This document shows, piece by piece, positions 38,554 through 47,755 of a DNA stretch of 64,000 nt. Under the pieces are notes generated by a model, which saw only the letters and a program-made list of their open reading frames with translations, searched no databases and was not told the origin of the DNA. Each line of letters opens with the position of its first letter. The first letter of the stretch is position 1. The position numbers were made by a program, and so were the translations under genes. The stretch comes from Coxiellaceae bacterium (GTDB taxonomy: Bacteria > Pseudomonadota > Gammaproteobacteria > Coxiellales > Coxiellaceae): NCBI GenBank assembly GCA_011523685.1, contig WTGG01000020.1, positions 1 through 64,000 on the forward strand. The letters run 5' to 3'.

Positions 38554-38928
38554 ATGAAATCAATGAAAACATTAATCATTAGCGGTGCTGTTACTCTAGC
38601 AATGGCTCTTCCATTGTCTGGTATGGCAATGGATCATAGTCCACAAGGTAAGCTCAATAAGGGCGATCAAGTGGCAGCTCAAGCGTGTATTATTCAACTT
38701 GTAAAATCAGACAAATCAAGTAGCGTTATTCAAAATGCATATTGTGATGGAAGCGATAAAAGCTGTTCAGACATGGTAAAAAAACTTATAAAACAAGCAG
38801 GAAAGTTAAGTCTTAGCCGTGAAATGACTGTCGCGGTAAAAGCTAATTCAGCCAGTATGGCGTGTAGTGGGGTAGCAGTGGCTTGTAAAAAGAATAGCTG
38901 CATGTCGAGTGGCGCATCTGGCAGTTAA
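38554..38928 (+). CDS. Secreted miniprotein A of a three-member family
   Basis: 124 residues. Signal peptide (MKSMKTLIISGAV..LPLSGMAM). The mature part is Lys/Ser-rich with Cys near residues 45, 64, 70, 109, 115 and 120. A GAGG ribosome binding site is shared by the family. Genes B and C have nearly the same leader peptide (about 25 residues) but different mature parts. Function unknown; export to periplasm or host is likely. Confidence 0.7.
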   Translation: MKSMKTLIISGAVTLAMALPLSGMAMDHSPQGKLNKGDQVAAQACIIQLVKSDKSSSVIQNAYCDGSDKSCSDMVKKLIKQAGKLSLSREMTVAVKANSASMACSGVAVACKKNSCMSSGASGS

Positions 38929-38943
38929 AGCCAACCAATCACC

Positions 38944-38970
38944 AAAAGGCCACACCCGTGGCCTTTTTTT
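38944..38970 (+). terminator. Terminator of miniprotein A
   Basis: AAAAGGCCAC-ACCC-GTGGCCTTTT with a T-run. The same GGCCAC/GTGGCC hairpin ends the other genes of the array. Confidence 0.85.
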
Positions 38971-39045
38971 ATTTAAATCAGACTATTAAATACATCAACA
39001 CCCACTACCCAAAATCAATTTTCGGCAAAATAGAACATTTTCTTC

Positions 39046-39077
39046 TACAATACGTCATGAGCAGGTTGTTATACCTG
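39046..39077 (+). promoter_or_regulatory. Promoter -10 and leader palindrome, miniprotein B
   Basis: TACAAT (39046-39051) and CAGGT-TGTTAT-ACCTG (39062-39077). Upstream block TTCGGCAAAATAGAACATTT is shared with gene C. Confidence 0.6.
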
Positions 39078-39103
39078 AAACACAACCAACTGAGGTCTTA
39101 ATT

Positions 39104-39328
39104 ATGGAATCAATAAAAACATTAATGATTAGCGCAGCCGTGTGTGTTGCCATGGCGTTGCCTGTGTCTGGTCTTGCACAAGTAATAATACAAGATGCAA
39201 AAGCATTTATAGTGGTTAAAGGCATTGTGTGTGGGATAACTAACAACACGAATTTACCTGAGGATGAAAGCACGTGTATGGATATTAAAAAATACATGTA
39301 CGTCAACGGTATTGCAAGTGAACAATGA
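39104..39328 (+). CDS. Secreted miniprotein B
   Basis: 74 residues. Signal peptide MESIKTLMISAAV..LPVSGLAQ. The mature part has two Cys (GIVCGIT, STCMDI). It aligns with gene C over the leader and the VxCx(n)CxxI pattern, followed by KKY..VNGI against GKYAAKNGI. Family of unknown function. Confidence 0.65.
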   Translation: MESIKTLMISAAVCVAMALPVSGLAQVIIQDAKAFIVVKGIVCGITNNTNLPEDESTCMDIKKYMYVNGIASEQ

Positions 39329-39341
39329 CAATGATTATTAT

Positions 39342-39370
39342 AAAAAAGGACCCTGCAGTGGCCTTTTTTG
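39342..39370 (+). terminator. Terminator of miniprotein B
   Basis: AAAAAAGGACC-CTGCAG-TGGCCTTTTTT, a slightly imperfect copy of the array's terminator with a good T-run. Confidence 0.75.
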
Positions 39371-39483
39371 CATGAACAATACTCAGTAATACAGCTCTCT
39401 GTAATCTGCAAAAATCTTTGTACACATAGCCTGGTGAACAAGTTAAGATGACTTGCATTTTTTACCCGCGAAAAGGATTCTTT

Positions 39484-40494
39484 ATGTCAGACACATTACT
39501 CAATACAGGCTACATACCCGGTGCAGTCTATCGTTCGATTATCCACCACAGGATCAAACAAGGCCTAAAAATCGAGAAAAAACGCTATCAAATGTCTCAA
39601 GGCGATAGTAAACGCATGTTCATCGACCAACTTAAAAACAGTCCAATTGCGCTTTCAACATCCACCGCCAACGAGCAACACTACGAAGTGCCATCGGCAT
39701 TTTTTCAATACGTGCTTGGACCACAACTAAAATACAGCTGTTGTGACTACTCAGAAGCAGATCAGCTTGCCGACGCTGAGACTGCCATGCTTAAGCTCAC
39801 TTGCGAACGCGCCGACATACAAGACGGGCAAAACATTCTTGACCTGGGTTGTGGCTGGGGATCACTCACCTGTTACTTAGCCGAACATTACCCCAATGCG
39901 ACCATCACGGCTGTGTCCAATTCGGCCACGCAACAAGCGTTGATCCAAGAGCGCCTCAAACAACGTCAACTTAAACCCGTGCAATGCATTAAGACCGATG
40001 TGAATGATCTTAAACTGACTGAGAAATACGATCGCATTGTCAGTATCGAACTGTTTGAGCACGTCAGGAACTACCAACAGCTGTTTAATCAACTCAACCA
40101 AGCTCTCAAGTCACAAGGGATTTTGTTTGTTCATCATTTCTGTCATCAATACCTGACCTATGCGTACGATCCTGAGACCAGCTGGATGGCAAAACATTTT
40201 TTTGCCGATGGCATTATGCCCAGCGAAGACTTACTGATGTTTTTTGATCAGACCATTCCGGTTGAACAACGCTGGCAAGTCAATGGCACGCATTACGCTA
40301 AAACCTGCCAACATTGGCTGGCTAACTTGCACAACCACCGGCAACCCATTTTAGAATTGTTTGCACAGCACTATGACAAACCGCGATTGCAATATGAGAA
40401 ATGGGAACTCTTCTTTAGAGCCTGTGAACAGCTGTTCGCTTGGGACCATGGCCATGAGTGGTTTGTCAGCCACTACCGTTTTCGTAAACCTTAA
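39484..40494 (+). CDS. SAM-dependent methyltransferase, cyclopropane-synthase/coclaurine-N-methyltransferase-like
   Basis: 336 residues from the ATG at 39484 (preceded by AAAAGGA). The SAM site is ILDLGCGWGSLTCYLAEHY; ANEQHYEVPSAFFQYVLG and SIELFEHVRNYQ are typical of the CFA-synthase superfamily, and the whole chain resembles plant coclaurine N-methyltransferase more than E. coli Cfa, which has an extra N-terminal domain. The substrate could be a phospholipid acyl chain or an amine. The gene lies inside the miniprotein array and ends with the array's own terminator type. Confidence 0.85.
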   Translation: MSDTLLNTGYIPGAVYRSIIHHRIKQGLKIEKKRYQMSQGDSKRMFIDQLKNSPIALSTSTANEQHYEVPSAFFQYVLGPQLKYSCCDYSEADQLADAETAMLKLTCERADIQDGQNILDLGCGWGSLTCYLAEHYPNATITAVSNSATQQALIQERLKQRQLKPVQCIKTDVNDLKLTEKYDRIVSIELFEHVRNYQQLFNQLNQALKSQGILFVHHFCHQYLTYAYDPETSWMAKHFFADGIMPSEDLLMFFDQTIPVEQRWQVNGTHYAKTCQHWLANLHNHRQPILELFAQHYDKPRLQYEKWELFFRACEQLFAWDHGHEWFVSHYRFRKP

Positions 40495-40506
40495 ATTCGG
40501 TGATTT

Positions 40507-40533
40507 TAAAAGGCCACGGATGTGGTCTTTTTT
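40507..40533 (+). terminator. Terminator of the methyltransferase gene
   Basis: AAAAGGCCAC-GGAT-GTGGTCTTTT with a T-run, homologous to the terminators of miniproteins A, B and C. The sequence after it is homologous to that after miniprotein A. Confidence 0.8.
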
Positions 40534-40619
40534 ATTAAAAATCATAGTATTAGACACATCAATACCCACCACCCAAAATAAAACTGATTCAATTTTCGGC
40601 AAAATAGAACATTTTCTCC

Positions 40620-40651
40620 TATAATACATTATGAACAGGTTGCTATACCTG
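40620..40651 (+). promoter_or_regulatory. Promoter -10 and leader palindrome, miniprotein C
   Basis: TATAAT (40620-40625) and CAGGT-TGCTAT-ACCTG (40636-40651). The six loop bases vary between the three copies while the arms are constant. Confidence 0.6.
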
Positions 40652-40676
40652 AAATACAATAAGTGAGGTCTTAGTT

Positions 40677-40928
40677 ATGAAATCGATGAAAACATTAATT
40701 ATTAGCGCGGCCGTGTGTGGTGCCATGACATTGCCCATTTCTGGTACTGCACAACCAACGGGAGATCATAATGTAGCAGCAGCATTTAGCACTGTAAAGA
40801 GCATCGTTTGTGTGGCAAGGGATAGTAAAAAGTATCAAAAAGATCCACAGTTATGCACAGCCATTGGAAAATACGCTGCAAAAAATGGAATACATATAGA
40901 TGTATCTGGTGACAACATTCCACAATAA
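40677..40928 (+). CDS. Secreted miniprotein C
   Basis: 83 residues. Signal peptide MKSMKTLIISAAV..LPISGTAQ. The mature part has two Cys (SIVCVARD, QLCTAIG), alignable with miniprotein B. Unknown function. Confidence 0.65.
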   Translation: MKSMKTLIISAAVCGAMTLPISGTAQPTGDHNVAAAFSTVKSIVCVARDSKKYQKDPQLCTAIGKYAAKNGIHIDVSGDNIPQ

Positions 40929-40944
40929 TGACCACGATTATTTT

Positions 40945-40972
40945 AAAAAAGGCCACGAATGTGGCCTTTTTT
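40945..40972. terminator. Terminator between miniprotein C and pnp
   Basis: AAAAAAGGCCAC-GAAT-GTGGCCTTTTTT, a perfect 12-bp stem with T-runs on both strands. It ends miniprotein C and, from the other side, pnp (stop at 40987). Confidence 0.9.
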
Positions 40973-40986
40973 ATGCTTGCGAGTGG

Positions 40987-43113
40987 TTACTCGGCATCCA
41001 CAGGTTCTGTGGGTGCTTCTGCAGTCTCTTCCTCAACTTGTTTGATACTCAAACGCACACGGCCCTGACGATCAATTTCAATCAGTTTTACCGTGACTGC
41101 TTGACCTTCAGACAAGTAGTCGGCGACTTTCTCAACACGCGTCTCAGCAATTTGTGACACATGAACAAGACCTTCACGGCCTGGCATGTATTCAACAAAT
41201 GCACCGAAGTCCATTAACTTCACTACTTTACCGTCGTACTGCTTGCCGACTTCTGGCACGGCGGTTAGTTCTTCCACACGACGCATAGCAGCTTCGCCAT
41301 CTTCTGCATTCACTGCAGCAATTTTAACGATACCATCGTCTGAAATATCGATGGTGGTGTTGGTAGACTCGGTTAATTCACGAATCGTTGCACCGCCTTT
41401 ACCAATCACATCACGGATTTTGTCTGGATGGATTTTAATGGTGGTAATACGTGGCGCGTGTTGTGACACGGATTCGCGTGGTTGACTAATGGCTTGATTC
41501 ATCAAACCTAAGATGTGCAAACGAGCCTGTTTTGCTTGCTCAAGGGCCACTTCCATGATTTGACGTGTTATGCCTTGGATTTTGATATCCATTTGCAAGG
41601 CTGTTACACCCGCTTCGGTACCCGCAACTTTAAAGTCCATGTCGCCTAAGTGATCTTCATCACCCAAGATGTCGGTTAATACCGCGAACTTTTGATCTTC
41701 TTTAATCAGACCCATGGCGATACCAGCCACTGGTGCTTTAATCGGTACACCCGCATCCATCAAGGACAAAGTAGCCCCACAAACACTGGCCATTGAGCTT
41801 GAACCATTGGATTCTGTGATCTCAGATACTGCACGTAACACGTAAGGGAATTCTTCCAAGGTGGGCACTACTGCCATCATGGCACGCTTGGCCAATTTAC
41901 CGTGACCGATTTCACGACGCTTAGGGCCAGACATCATACCCGTTTCACCCACACAATAGGGAGGAAAGTTATAATGCAGCATGAAGTTATCACGGTACTC
42001 ACCGCTTAAAGCGTCAATCAATTGTGCGTCACGCTCAGTACCTAATGTCGCCGCAACAATCGCTTGCGTTTCACCACGGGTAAACACCACAGAACCGTGT
42101 GCACGTGGCAACTTACCGAGTTCAATCGTAATTGGACGCACTGTTTCCGTGTCGCGACCATCGATACGTGGATGACCATCCAATACATTTTGACGCACGG
42201 TAGCTTTTTCAATGTCATGAATAATCTTCTTCACATCACCGGCTGCTGGAGCGTCTTCTTGATCTTCTGGACAAAGTGCTGCTACTGTTTGATCAACCAC
42301 CGCTGACATGGCTTCATAACGTGCCATTTTGTCACTGATGCTGTATGCGGCTTTAATGCCTGCACTCGCGTGTTCAGTCACTTGTGCAATCAAAGCGTCG
42401 TTTTCTGGTAATGGGCTCCACTCCCAAGGTGTGACATTAGCTTGTTGTGCTAACGCACGAATGGCTTCAATCGCCACTTGCATTTGCTCATGACCGAATA
42501 ATACCGCACCCAACATGACCTCTTCAGAAAGCTGGTTAGCTTCAGATTCAACCATTAAGACCGCGTCTTCGGTACCAGAAACCACAAGGTCTAGTTGTGA
42601 CTCTTTGATAACTTGTTCTGAGGGATTCAGTAGGTATTCACCATCTTTGTAACCCACACGCGCCGCACTCAATGGGCCATTGAAAGGCACACCGGCAATC
42701 GCTAATGCAGCTGACGCACCGATTAATGCAGGAATGTCCGCACTGACTTCAGGGTCTAAAGACATTACTGTTGCTACCACTTGAACTTCGTTCATGAAGC
42801 CTTTAGGGAACAAAGGACGAATTGGGCGGTCAATCAGACGGGAAGTTAGGGTTTCATGTTCTGTCGGGCGACCTTCACGTTTGAAGTAACCACCAGGGAT
42901 TTTACCAGCCGCATACGTCTTTTCGACATAGCTCACGGTTAATGGGAAAAAGCCTCGACTGGGGTCAGCTTCTTTTTTGGCCGTAACAGCAACTAAAACC
43001 ATGGTATCACCCATAGTAATGATAACCGAACCGTTGGCTTGACGAGCAATCTCGCCGGTTTCTAATGTGACCGTGTGTTGGCCATATTGAAATGTTTGGG
43101 TTAATTTATTCAC
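40987..43113 (-). CDS. pnp: Polyribonucleotide nucleotidyltransferase (PNPase)
   Basis: 3'-5' phosphorolytic exoribonuclease of the degradosome. Two RNase PH domains (about 1-220 and 310-540), a KH domain ([18 protein letters not shown] near 565) and a C-terminal S1 domain ([22 protein letters not shown] near 630). The 708 residues are normal. It follows rpsO by 21 bases, the conserved rpsO-pnp order. Confidence 0.98.
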   Translation of the reverse strand: MNKLTQTFQYGQHTVTLETGEIARQANGSVIITMGDTMVLVAVTAKKEADPSRGFFPLTVSYVEKTYAAGKIPGGYFKREGRPTEHETLTSRLIDRPIRPLFPKGFMNEVQVVATVMSLDPEVSADIPALIGASAALAIAGVPFNGPLSAARVGYKDGEYLLNPSEQVIKESQLDLVVSGTEDAVLMVESEANQLSEEVMLGAVLFGHEQMQVAIEAIRALAQQANVTPWEWSPLPENDALIAQVTEHASAGIKAAYSISDKMARYEAMSAVVDQTVAALCPEDQEDAPAAGDVKKIIHDIEKATVRQNVLDGHPRIDGRDTETVRPITIELGKLPRAHGSVVFTRGETQAIVAATLGTERDAQLIDALSGEYRDNFMLHYNFPPYCVGETGMMSGPKRREIGHGKLAKRAMMAVVPTLEEFPYVLRAVSEITESNGSSSMASVCGATLSLMDAGVPIKAPVAGIAMGLIKEDQKFAVLTDILGDEDHLGDMDFKVAGTEAGVTALQMDIKIQGITRQIMEVALEQAKQARLHILGLMNQAISQPRESVSQHAPRITTIKIHPDKIRDVIGKGGATIRELTESTNTTIDISDDGIVKIAAVNAEDGEAAMRRVEELTAVPEVGKQYDGKVVKLMDFGAFVEYMPGREGLVHVSQIAETRVEKVADYLSEGQAVTVKLIEIDRQGRVRLSIKQVEEETAEAPTEPVDAE

Positions 43114-43134
43114 TCAATTTCCTCTATTGTAAAT

Positions 43135-43404
43135 TTATCGACGTAGACCTAATCGGCTGATCAAACTGCGATATCTCTCTAAGTCTTTGTTTTTTAGATA
43201 ATCTAGCAACTTACGACGCTGACTCACTTTACGCAACAAACCACGACGTGAATTGTGGTCATGGATGTGTTGTTTGAAGTGTTCCGTTAGGCTTTTGATA
43301 TCCATGGTTAATACAGCGACCTGCACTTCGGTAGAACCAGTATCACCTGGAGTTAATTGATATTCTTTAACAATTTCAGCTTTTTGCTGTGCACTTAATG
43401 ACAT
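43135..43404 (-). CDS. rpsO: 30S ribosomal protein S15
   Basis: 89 residues, the exact family length. Characteristic [11 protein letters not shown] and [22 protein letters not shown]. Binds the three-way junction of 16S rRNA and usually represses its own mRNA. Confidence 0.98.
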   Translation of the reverse strand: MSLSAQQKAEIVKEYQLTPGDTGSTEVQVAVLTMDIKSLTEHFKQHIHDHNSRRGLLRKVSQRRKLLDYLKNKDLERYRSLISRLGLRR

Positions 43405-43444
43405 AGTATGACCTCTTTAGTTAGTAAAATTAGTAGGAAAGTAT

Positions 43445-43497
43445 CCGCTGTCATTGACAGACACCCCATGAACAGGAGGCTCTCGCCTCACAAGCGG
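43445..43497 (-). promoter_or_regulatory. Structured rpsO leader, possible S15 autoregulatory site
   Basis: On the minus strand a closing CCGCT/AGCGG stem (43493-43497 with 43445-43449) encloses GAGGC-GAGA-GCCTC (a GNRA-type loop, 43476-43489) and CTGTC-AAT-GACAG (43448-43460), a three-way junction like S15-binding sites. The closing and second stems share two bases, so alternatives exist. It lies about 40 bases before the rpsO start. Confidence 0.45.
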
Positions 43498-43705
43498 TGC
43501 AGTATAGCTCAGCTCTGAGTGAATTGATAGCGCATTCAATGCCCCTTATTGAACGCCTTAGCATAGCCGAATAACTATAGATAATTGAGATACTTTTATA
43601 TTCAGCCCGCATCCGGTAAGCTTACGCTACATTCGGAATAACCGATGCCAAGATGGCGACAAAGCCACTAAAAACCTATTCATTGATGATTGAGGAGCAC
43701 CGCAC

Positions 43706-44995
43706 ATGAGCGACAAGCACGCTACACTGACCGTAAACGACGAAACCATTGATTGCCCCATCCTAGATGGCTCATTAGGCCAAAGCGTAATAGATATTAA
43801 ACCTATCCCAAAAACCCAGCATTTCACCTTCGACCCTGGGTTTGGTGCGACCGCTGCCTGTGAGTCAGGCATTACATTCATCGATGGACAGCAAGGCATC
43901 CTACTGCATCGCGGATACCCCATTGATCAACTGGCTTTTGATACCGATTATATGGAAGTCTGTTACCTCCTCATGCACGGTGAATTGCCCAATACAGAAC
44001 AAAAAGACACCTTCACCCACATGATCAAAAAACACAGTAATGTCCATGATCAAATCAATCGTTTCTTTTGCGGTTTTAGACGTGATGCCCACCCCATGGC
44101 CATTATGGTTGGTGTGGTTGGTGCTCTCTCAGCCTTTTACCATGACTCATTAGACATCAATAACCCTGAATTGCGTGAACTGTCTGCCATACGCCTAGTT
44201 GCTAAAATGCCAGTTCTAGCTGCTATGAGCTACAAATATTCGATTGGTGAGCCGTTCATGCACCCGAAACATGACCTATCTTACGCAGAAAATTTCCTCA
44301 ACATGATGTTTGGCACGCCCTATGACGACTCAAGCAAGCCTGACCCAATACTCAGTCGTGCCATGGATCGTATCTTCACACTGCACGCAGACCATGAACA
44401 AAATGCATCCACTTCAACCGTTCGTGTAGCTGGTTCTACAGGCGCCAATCCGTTTGCCTGTATCTCAGCGGGTATTGGTGCGTTATGGGGACCTGCTCAT
44501 GGTGGTGCGAATGAAGCCTGCTTACGTATGCTGCAAGAAATTGGCAGTGAAGACCGTATTGGCGAATACATTAAAAAAGCCAAAGATAAAAATGACCCAT
44601 TCAGACTGATGGGCTTTGGACACCGTGTGTATAAAAACTACGACCCACGCGCCAAAGTCATGCAGCAAACCTGTCATGAAGTATTGGATACCGTTGGTTT
44701 ACATGATGACCCACTCTTCAAACTAGCAATGAAACTAGAACAAATAGCTCTAGAAGATGACTACTTTGTTGAGAAGAAACTCTACCCGAATGTTGATTTC
44801 TATTCAGGCATCACATTGAATGCCTTAGGCATCCCGAGCAACATGTTTACTGTGATTTTTGCGATTGCACGTACTGTTGGCTGGATCTCTCAGTGGATGG
44901 AAATGATGAGTGACCCCAATCGTCGTTTAGCGCGTCCACGTCAACTCTACACTGGACCAACACAACGCGATGTCAGCAACATCTCTGATCGCTAA
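43706..44995 (+). CDS. gltA: Citrate synthase
   Basis: Condenses acetyl-CoA and oxaloacetate, the entry to the TCA cycle. 429 residues, the type II hexameric form. Catalytic regions [14 protein letters not shown] and [14 protein letters not shown] carry the active His residues, and the Asp lies in the later NVDFYSG motif. AGGAG precedes the ATG. It is separate from the sdh-suc operon. Confidence 0.98.
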   Translation: MSDKHATLTVNDETIDCPILDGSLGQSVIDIKPIPKTQHFTFDPGFGATAACESGITFIDGQQGILLHRGYPIDQLAFDTDYMEVCYLLMHGELPNTEQKDTFTHMIKKHSNVHDQINRFFCGFRRDAHPMAIMVGVVGALSAFYHDSLDINNPELRELSAIRLVAKMPVLAAMSYKYSIGEPFMHPKHDLSYAENFLNMMFGTPYDDSSKPDPILSRAMDRIFTLHADHEQNASTSTVRVAGSTGANPFACISAGIGALWGPAHGGANEACLRMLQEIGSEDRIGEYIKKAKDKNDPFRLMGFGHRVYKNYDPRAKVMQQTCHEVLDTVGLHDDPLFKLAMKLEQIALEDDYFVEKKLYPNVDFYSGITLNALGIPSNMFTVIFAIARTVGWISQWMEMMSDPNRRLARPRQLYTGPTQRDVSNISDR

Positions 44996-45007
44996 ACACC
45001 TTCACAA

Positions 45008-45050
45008 GCACTGTGCCCCAACCCAAGAGGGCGGCACAGTGCACTTTTCT
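45008..45050 (+). terminator. gltA terminator
   Basis: GCACTGTGCC (45008-45017) pairs perfectly with GGCACAGTGC (45033-45042), with a 15-base loop, then ACTTTTCT. Confidence 0.8.
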
Positions 45051-45288
45051 AAGTCACTCAAACAGCTAATCTATCATTTTTTTAACGACTTAACGCACTG
45101 AAGTTGATTCACTTGATAAAAGTTATTCACACACTCACCTAGTTAATCATTTAGGCAACACATATCACGCCTGTCATTATAAAAAACACCTAACTTATTG
45201 ATATTTATCGGTATAATTGTAATATTTATTATTTTATACCTATTACTATAACCCACTGATCGGCTTAACAGTTAATTTCTTCACAGAG

Positions 45289-45297
45289 TTATCCACA
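45289..45297 (+). promoter_or_regulatory. Isolated DnaA box
   Basis: Perfect TTATCCACA, about 120 bases before the tandem repeat. A one-mismatch box (TTATTCACA) lies at 45123-45131. Between them (about 45180-45245) the sequence is almost purely A and T. Confidence 0.6.
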
Positions 45298-45414
45298 GCT
45301 TTACGCACATGATTATCAGCAATAACCATAAATACGCCACGGCATTACCTCGCCTACTCACTAGGTTGATGATCAGTCTATGATTGTTTAAATATTAGCA
45401 AAACTTAAGAAATG

Positions 45415-46050
45415 TTAATTTTTAGATTGTTATAAAATTATTATTTTATAACAGCATGTTAAGTATCATATACCACCATTGCTAACATATTTATCCACAA
45501 AAACTGTGGATAGTCACCGTATGAAATACCAGCAATCCATTAATCACCCAAGAGAACAAACTGTCCATGAAAAACACAAAGATTAAGCCGTGTTAATTTT
45601 TAGACTGTTATTAAATTATTGTTTAATTTCAGTATTTTAAGTTCAATATACCGCCATTACTAACATATTTATCCACAAAAACTGTGGATAGTCACCGTAT
45701 GAAATACCAGAAATTCGTTAACCACTCAAGAGAGCAAACTGTCCATGAAAAACACAAAGATTAAGCCGTGTTAATTTTTAGACTGTTATTAAATTATTAT
45801 TTAATTTCAGTATGTTAAGTTCAATATACCGCCATTGCTAACATATTTATCCACAAAAACTGTGGATAGTCACCGTATGAAACACCAGCAATTCGTTAAC
45901 CACTCAAGAGAACAAACTGTCCATGAAAAACACAAAGATTAAGCTGTGTTAATTTTTAGACTGTTATAAAATTATTATTTTATAACAGTACGTTACGATC
46001 AATATACCGCCATTGCACACATGTTTATCCACATGATCTGTGGATAGTAA
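45415..46050. repeat. 178-bp tandem repeat with inverted DnaA boxes (candidate oriC or DnaA-binding locus)
   Basis: Three full units begin at 45415, 45593 and 45771, each exactly 178 bp, and a partial, more diverged fourth at 45949. Each holds TTATCCACA-(5 bases)-TGTGGATAG: 45491-45513, 45669-45691, 45847-45869 and 46025-46047. The forward box is perfect; the inverse box has one mismatch to TGTGGATAA. Units also share an AT-rich palindromic stretch around TTATAAAATTATTATTTTAT. No gene is visible in 1.1 kb. dnaA, dnaN, mnmG and parAB are not in the window, so a datA-like titration site remains possible. Confidence 0.7.
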
Positions 46051-46118
46051 CATCAATATTTTAAAGTGTGTTTTTTTCAAATTAAAACTCTTACTCAGTA
46101 CATGCTTGTAAAACAGCT

Positions 46119-46517
46119 TCAATAAGATGCAACCCTAGAACAATCTTCTAAAAAGGCCGTTTTCTCCTCAATTAATTTCACTAACGATTGTTTAGAGAAT
46201 ACGTGAAATTTAGCTTTTAGATTACTGGTGTAGTATTCAACAGTTCTTGGGGAAAGCTGAATACGTTGCGCAATATCTGTCGCACTCAAAGCCTGACACA
46301 CCCAATAAAGAACTTGGCGCTCACGCGCTGTTAAAGAAACAAGAACGCCCTCGACTTCAACATGATAGCGATTACGAGTGAGCGCAGCCTGTTGTAACTG
46401 GGTTTCTATTGAAGAGTGAAACAGCCGTTCATTCATACGCTGTGGGGAGGCCTCCGATAATTCAGAAAGAATATCCTGCCAAAGGCAAGCAAGCTCATCA
46501 TCCTTTCGCTTCACCAT
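46119..46517 (-). CDS. LuxR-type transcriptional regulator
   Basis: 132 residues. The C-terminal GerE/LuxR helix-turn-helix is clear (LTARERQVLYWVCQALSATD, then IAQRIQLSPRTVEYYTSNLK). The N-terminal 55 residues are a short helical region without a recognisable receiver or ligand domain. Small LuxR-like regulators of this shape occur in Legionella and Coxiella. It lies right beside the DnaA-box repeat. Confidence 0.85.
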   Translation of the reverse strand: MVKRKDDELACLWQDILSELSEASPQRMNERLFHSSIETQLQQAALTRNRYHVEVEGVLVSLTARERQVLYWVCQALSATDIAQRIQLSPRTVEYYTSNLKAKFHVFSKQSLVKLIEEKTAFLEDCSRVASY

Positions 46518-46891
46518 AACTTAAACCCGCAATGGAAATTGTTCTAAAAAAACCTTTAAAAATATTTAAATTGAGTATTTTTTTTATTGTTAAAACCTAT
46601 TTTGGGTTTATATAATCATTGCACCGTAAAATTGTCAAGTTTTTTGCGGTATAAAAAATGATCTCTTATCATGAGGATTTAAACTCGAATGTTAATAAAC
46701 GAGAATTCAGTGAAACTAACTGTTCATCAAATAGGAAAAATGACTGATAGTTTTCTCTCCAGAGCCGCACTCTTGAGTTCCGACCCACCCGTCAGCTATA
46801 CGGAATAAGACACACCAAGACTAGGCGATCATTTCATTTACCTGTATGATGATTTCACCTCGATGATATGGACAATCTCAGGGAGAGCACA
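46518..46891. other. Divergent intergenic region
   Basis: Between the LuxR-type gene and the S24-type repressor gene. AT-rich, no gene seen. It must hold both promoters. Confidence 0.4.
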
Positions 46892-47575
46892 ATGAAAATA
46901 GAATCTACACTATCCTCCTCAGGTGATCGCGTAAAACGTGCGCGCGTACTAGCGGGCATTACCACCCGAAGAGAATTTGAAAAAAAACATGGCATCAGTG
47001 CAAACACACTTCAAGGATGGGAGCAAGGGAAAAACCCCCTGTCAAAGAAAGGCGCACACCGCATTGTTGAGTCACTAAAAAAAGAAGGCCTCATCTGCTC
47101 AGAGGAATGGCTACTCAAGGGCACTGGCATGCCCCCTCGGAGCTATGAATCATTACACTCGGGTATCGAAGCAACAACACTCGACAATAAAACCTTAGTT
47201 GAGCAGAACCTCAAAGAAGAAGAGCTGATTTACAAAGAAGTACAACTCTTCAAACAAAACAACCCTAATGCCATTGTCATTAGCATCACTGATAATGCCA
47301 TGGAACCCTACTTCACTTGTGGTGATTATATTGGCGGTATCCGTGTTGCAAATACTAAGATTGAACAATACGTCAATCAACTCTGCATAGTTGAGCTGGA
47401 AAATAACTTAATCCTGCCACGCTTCTTACAAAAGAGCCCTACCGAAGGGCGCTATACGGTATCTAGCACAAACCCAAAGGCGACGACACCTCCTCTGAAT
47501 TACTACAATACTAAAGTAATAGCAATCGCACCCATTGTCTGGCAACGCAAAAAGTTTTCATCACTGAAAAAATAA
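46892..47575 (+). CDS. S24/CI-like repressor without the catalytic Ser
   Basis: 227 residues from the ATG at 46892 (AGGGAG before it; an upstream ATG at 46868 has no site). The N-terminal HTH is of the XRE/CI type (RVLAGITTRREFEKKHGIS then TLQGWEQGKN). The C-terminal half resembles the LexA/CI S24 fold with TDNAMEPYFTCGDYI. The usual motif is (G/D)xSMEPxxxxGD, with Ser as nucleophile; here it is Ala, so self-cleavage is unlikely. The regulator probably senses another signal or is constitutive. Confidence 0.82.
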   Translation: MKIESTLSSSGDRVKRARVLAGITTRREFEKKHGISANTLQGWEQGKNPLSKKGAHRIVESLKKEGLICSEEWLLKGTGMPPRSYESLHSGIEATTLDNKTLVEQNLKEEELIYKEVQLFKQNNPNAIVISITDNAMEPYFTCGDYIGGIRVANTKIEQYVNQLCIVELENNLILPRFLQKSPTEGRYTVSSTNPKATTPPLNYYNTKVIAIAPIVWQRKKFSSLKK

Positions 47576-47596
47576 ACTAGAAACAGTCCATTTAAG

Positions 47597-47622
47597 AATA
47601 AAACCACGCAAGTGGTTTTATT
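47597..47622 (+). terminator. Terminator after the repressor gene
   Basis: AATAAAACCAC-GCAA-GTGGTTTTATT, a perfect 11-bp stem with A/T flanks on both sides. Confidence 0.75.
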
Positions 47623-47755
47623 CGGACATCACTACCACAGCATTATTTCCAACACACCCCGCCTCAATAAAACACAAAGTGCGCTAAGCTATAAAAGCAA
47701 CGGCTTATTTTATAAAGCTATCAATAGCTCAATAAAACCATAAAAACTGCCTTAT

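Noticed and set aside
45415-46050. CRISPR array
   Set aside because: Units are 178 bp and nearly identical along their whole length with no spacers, and no cas genes are present.
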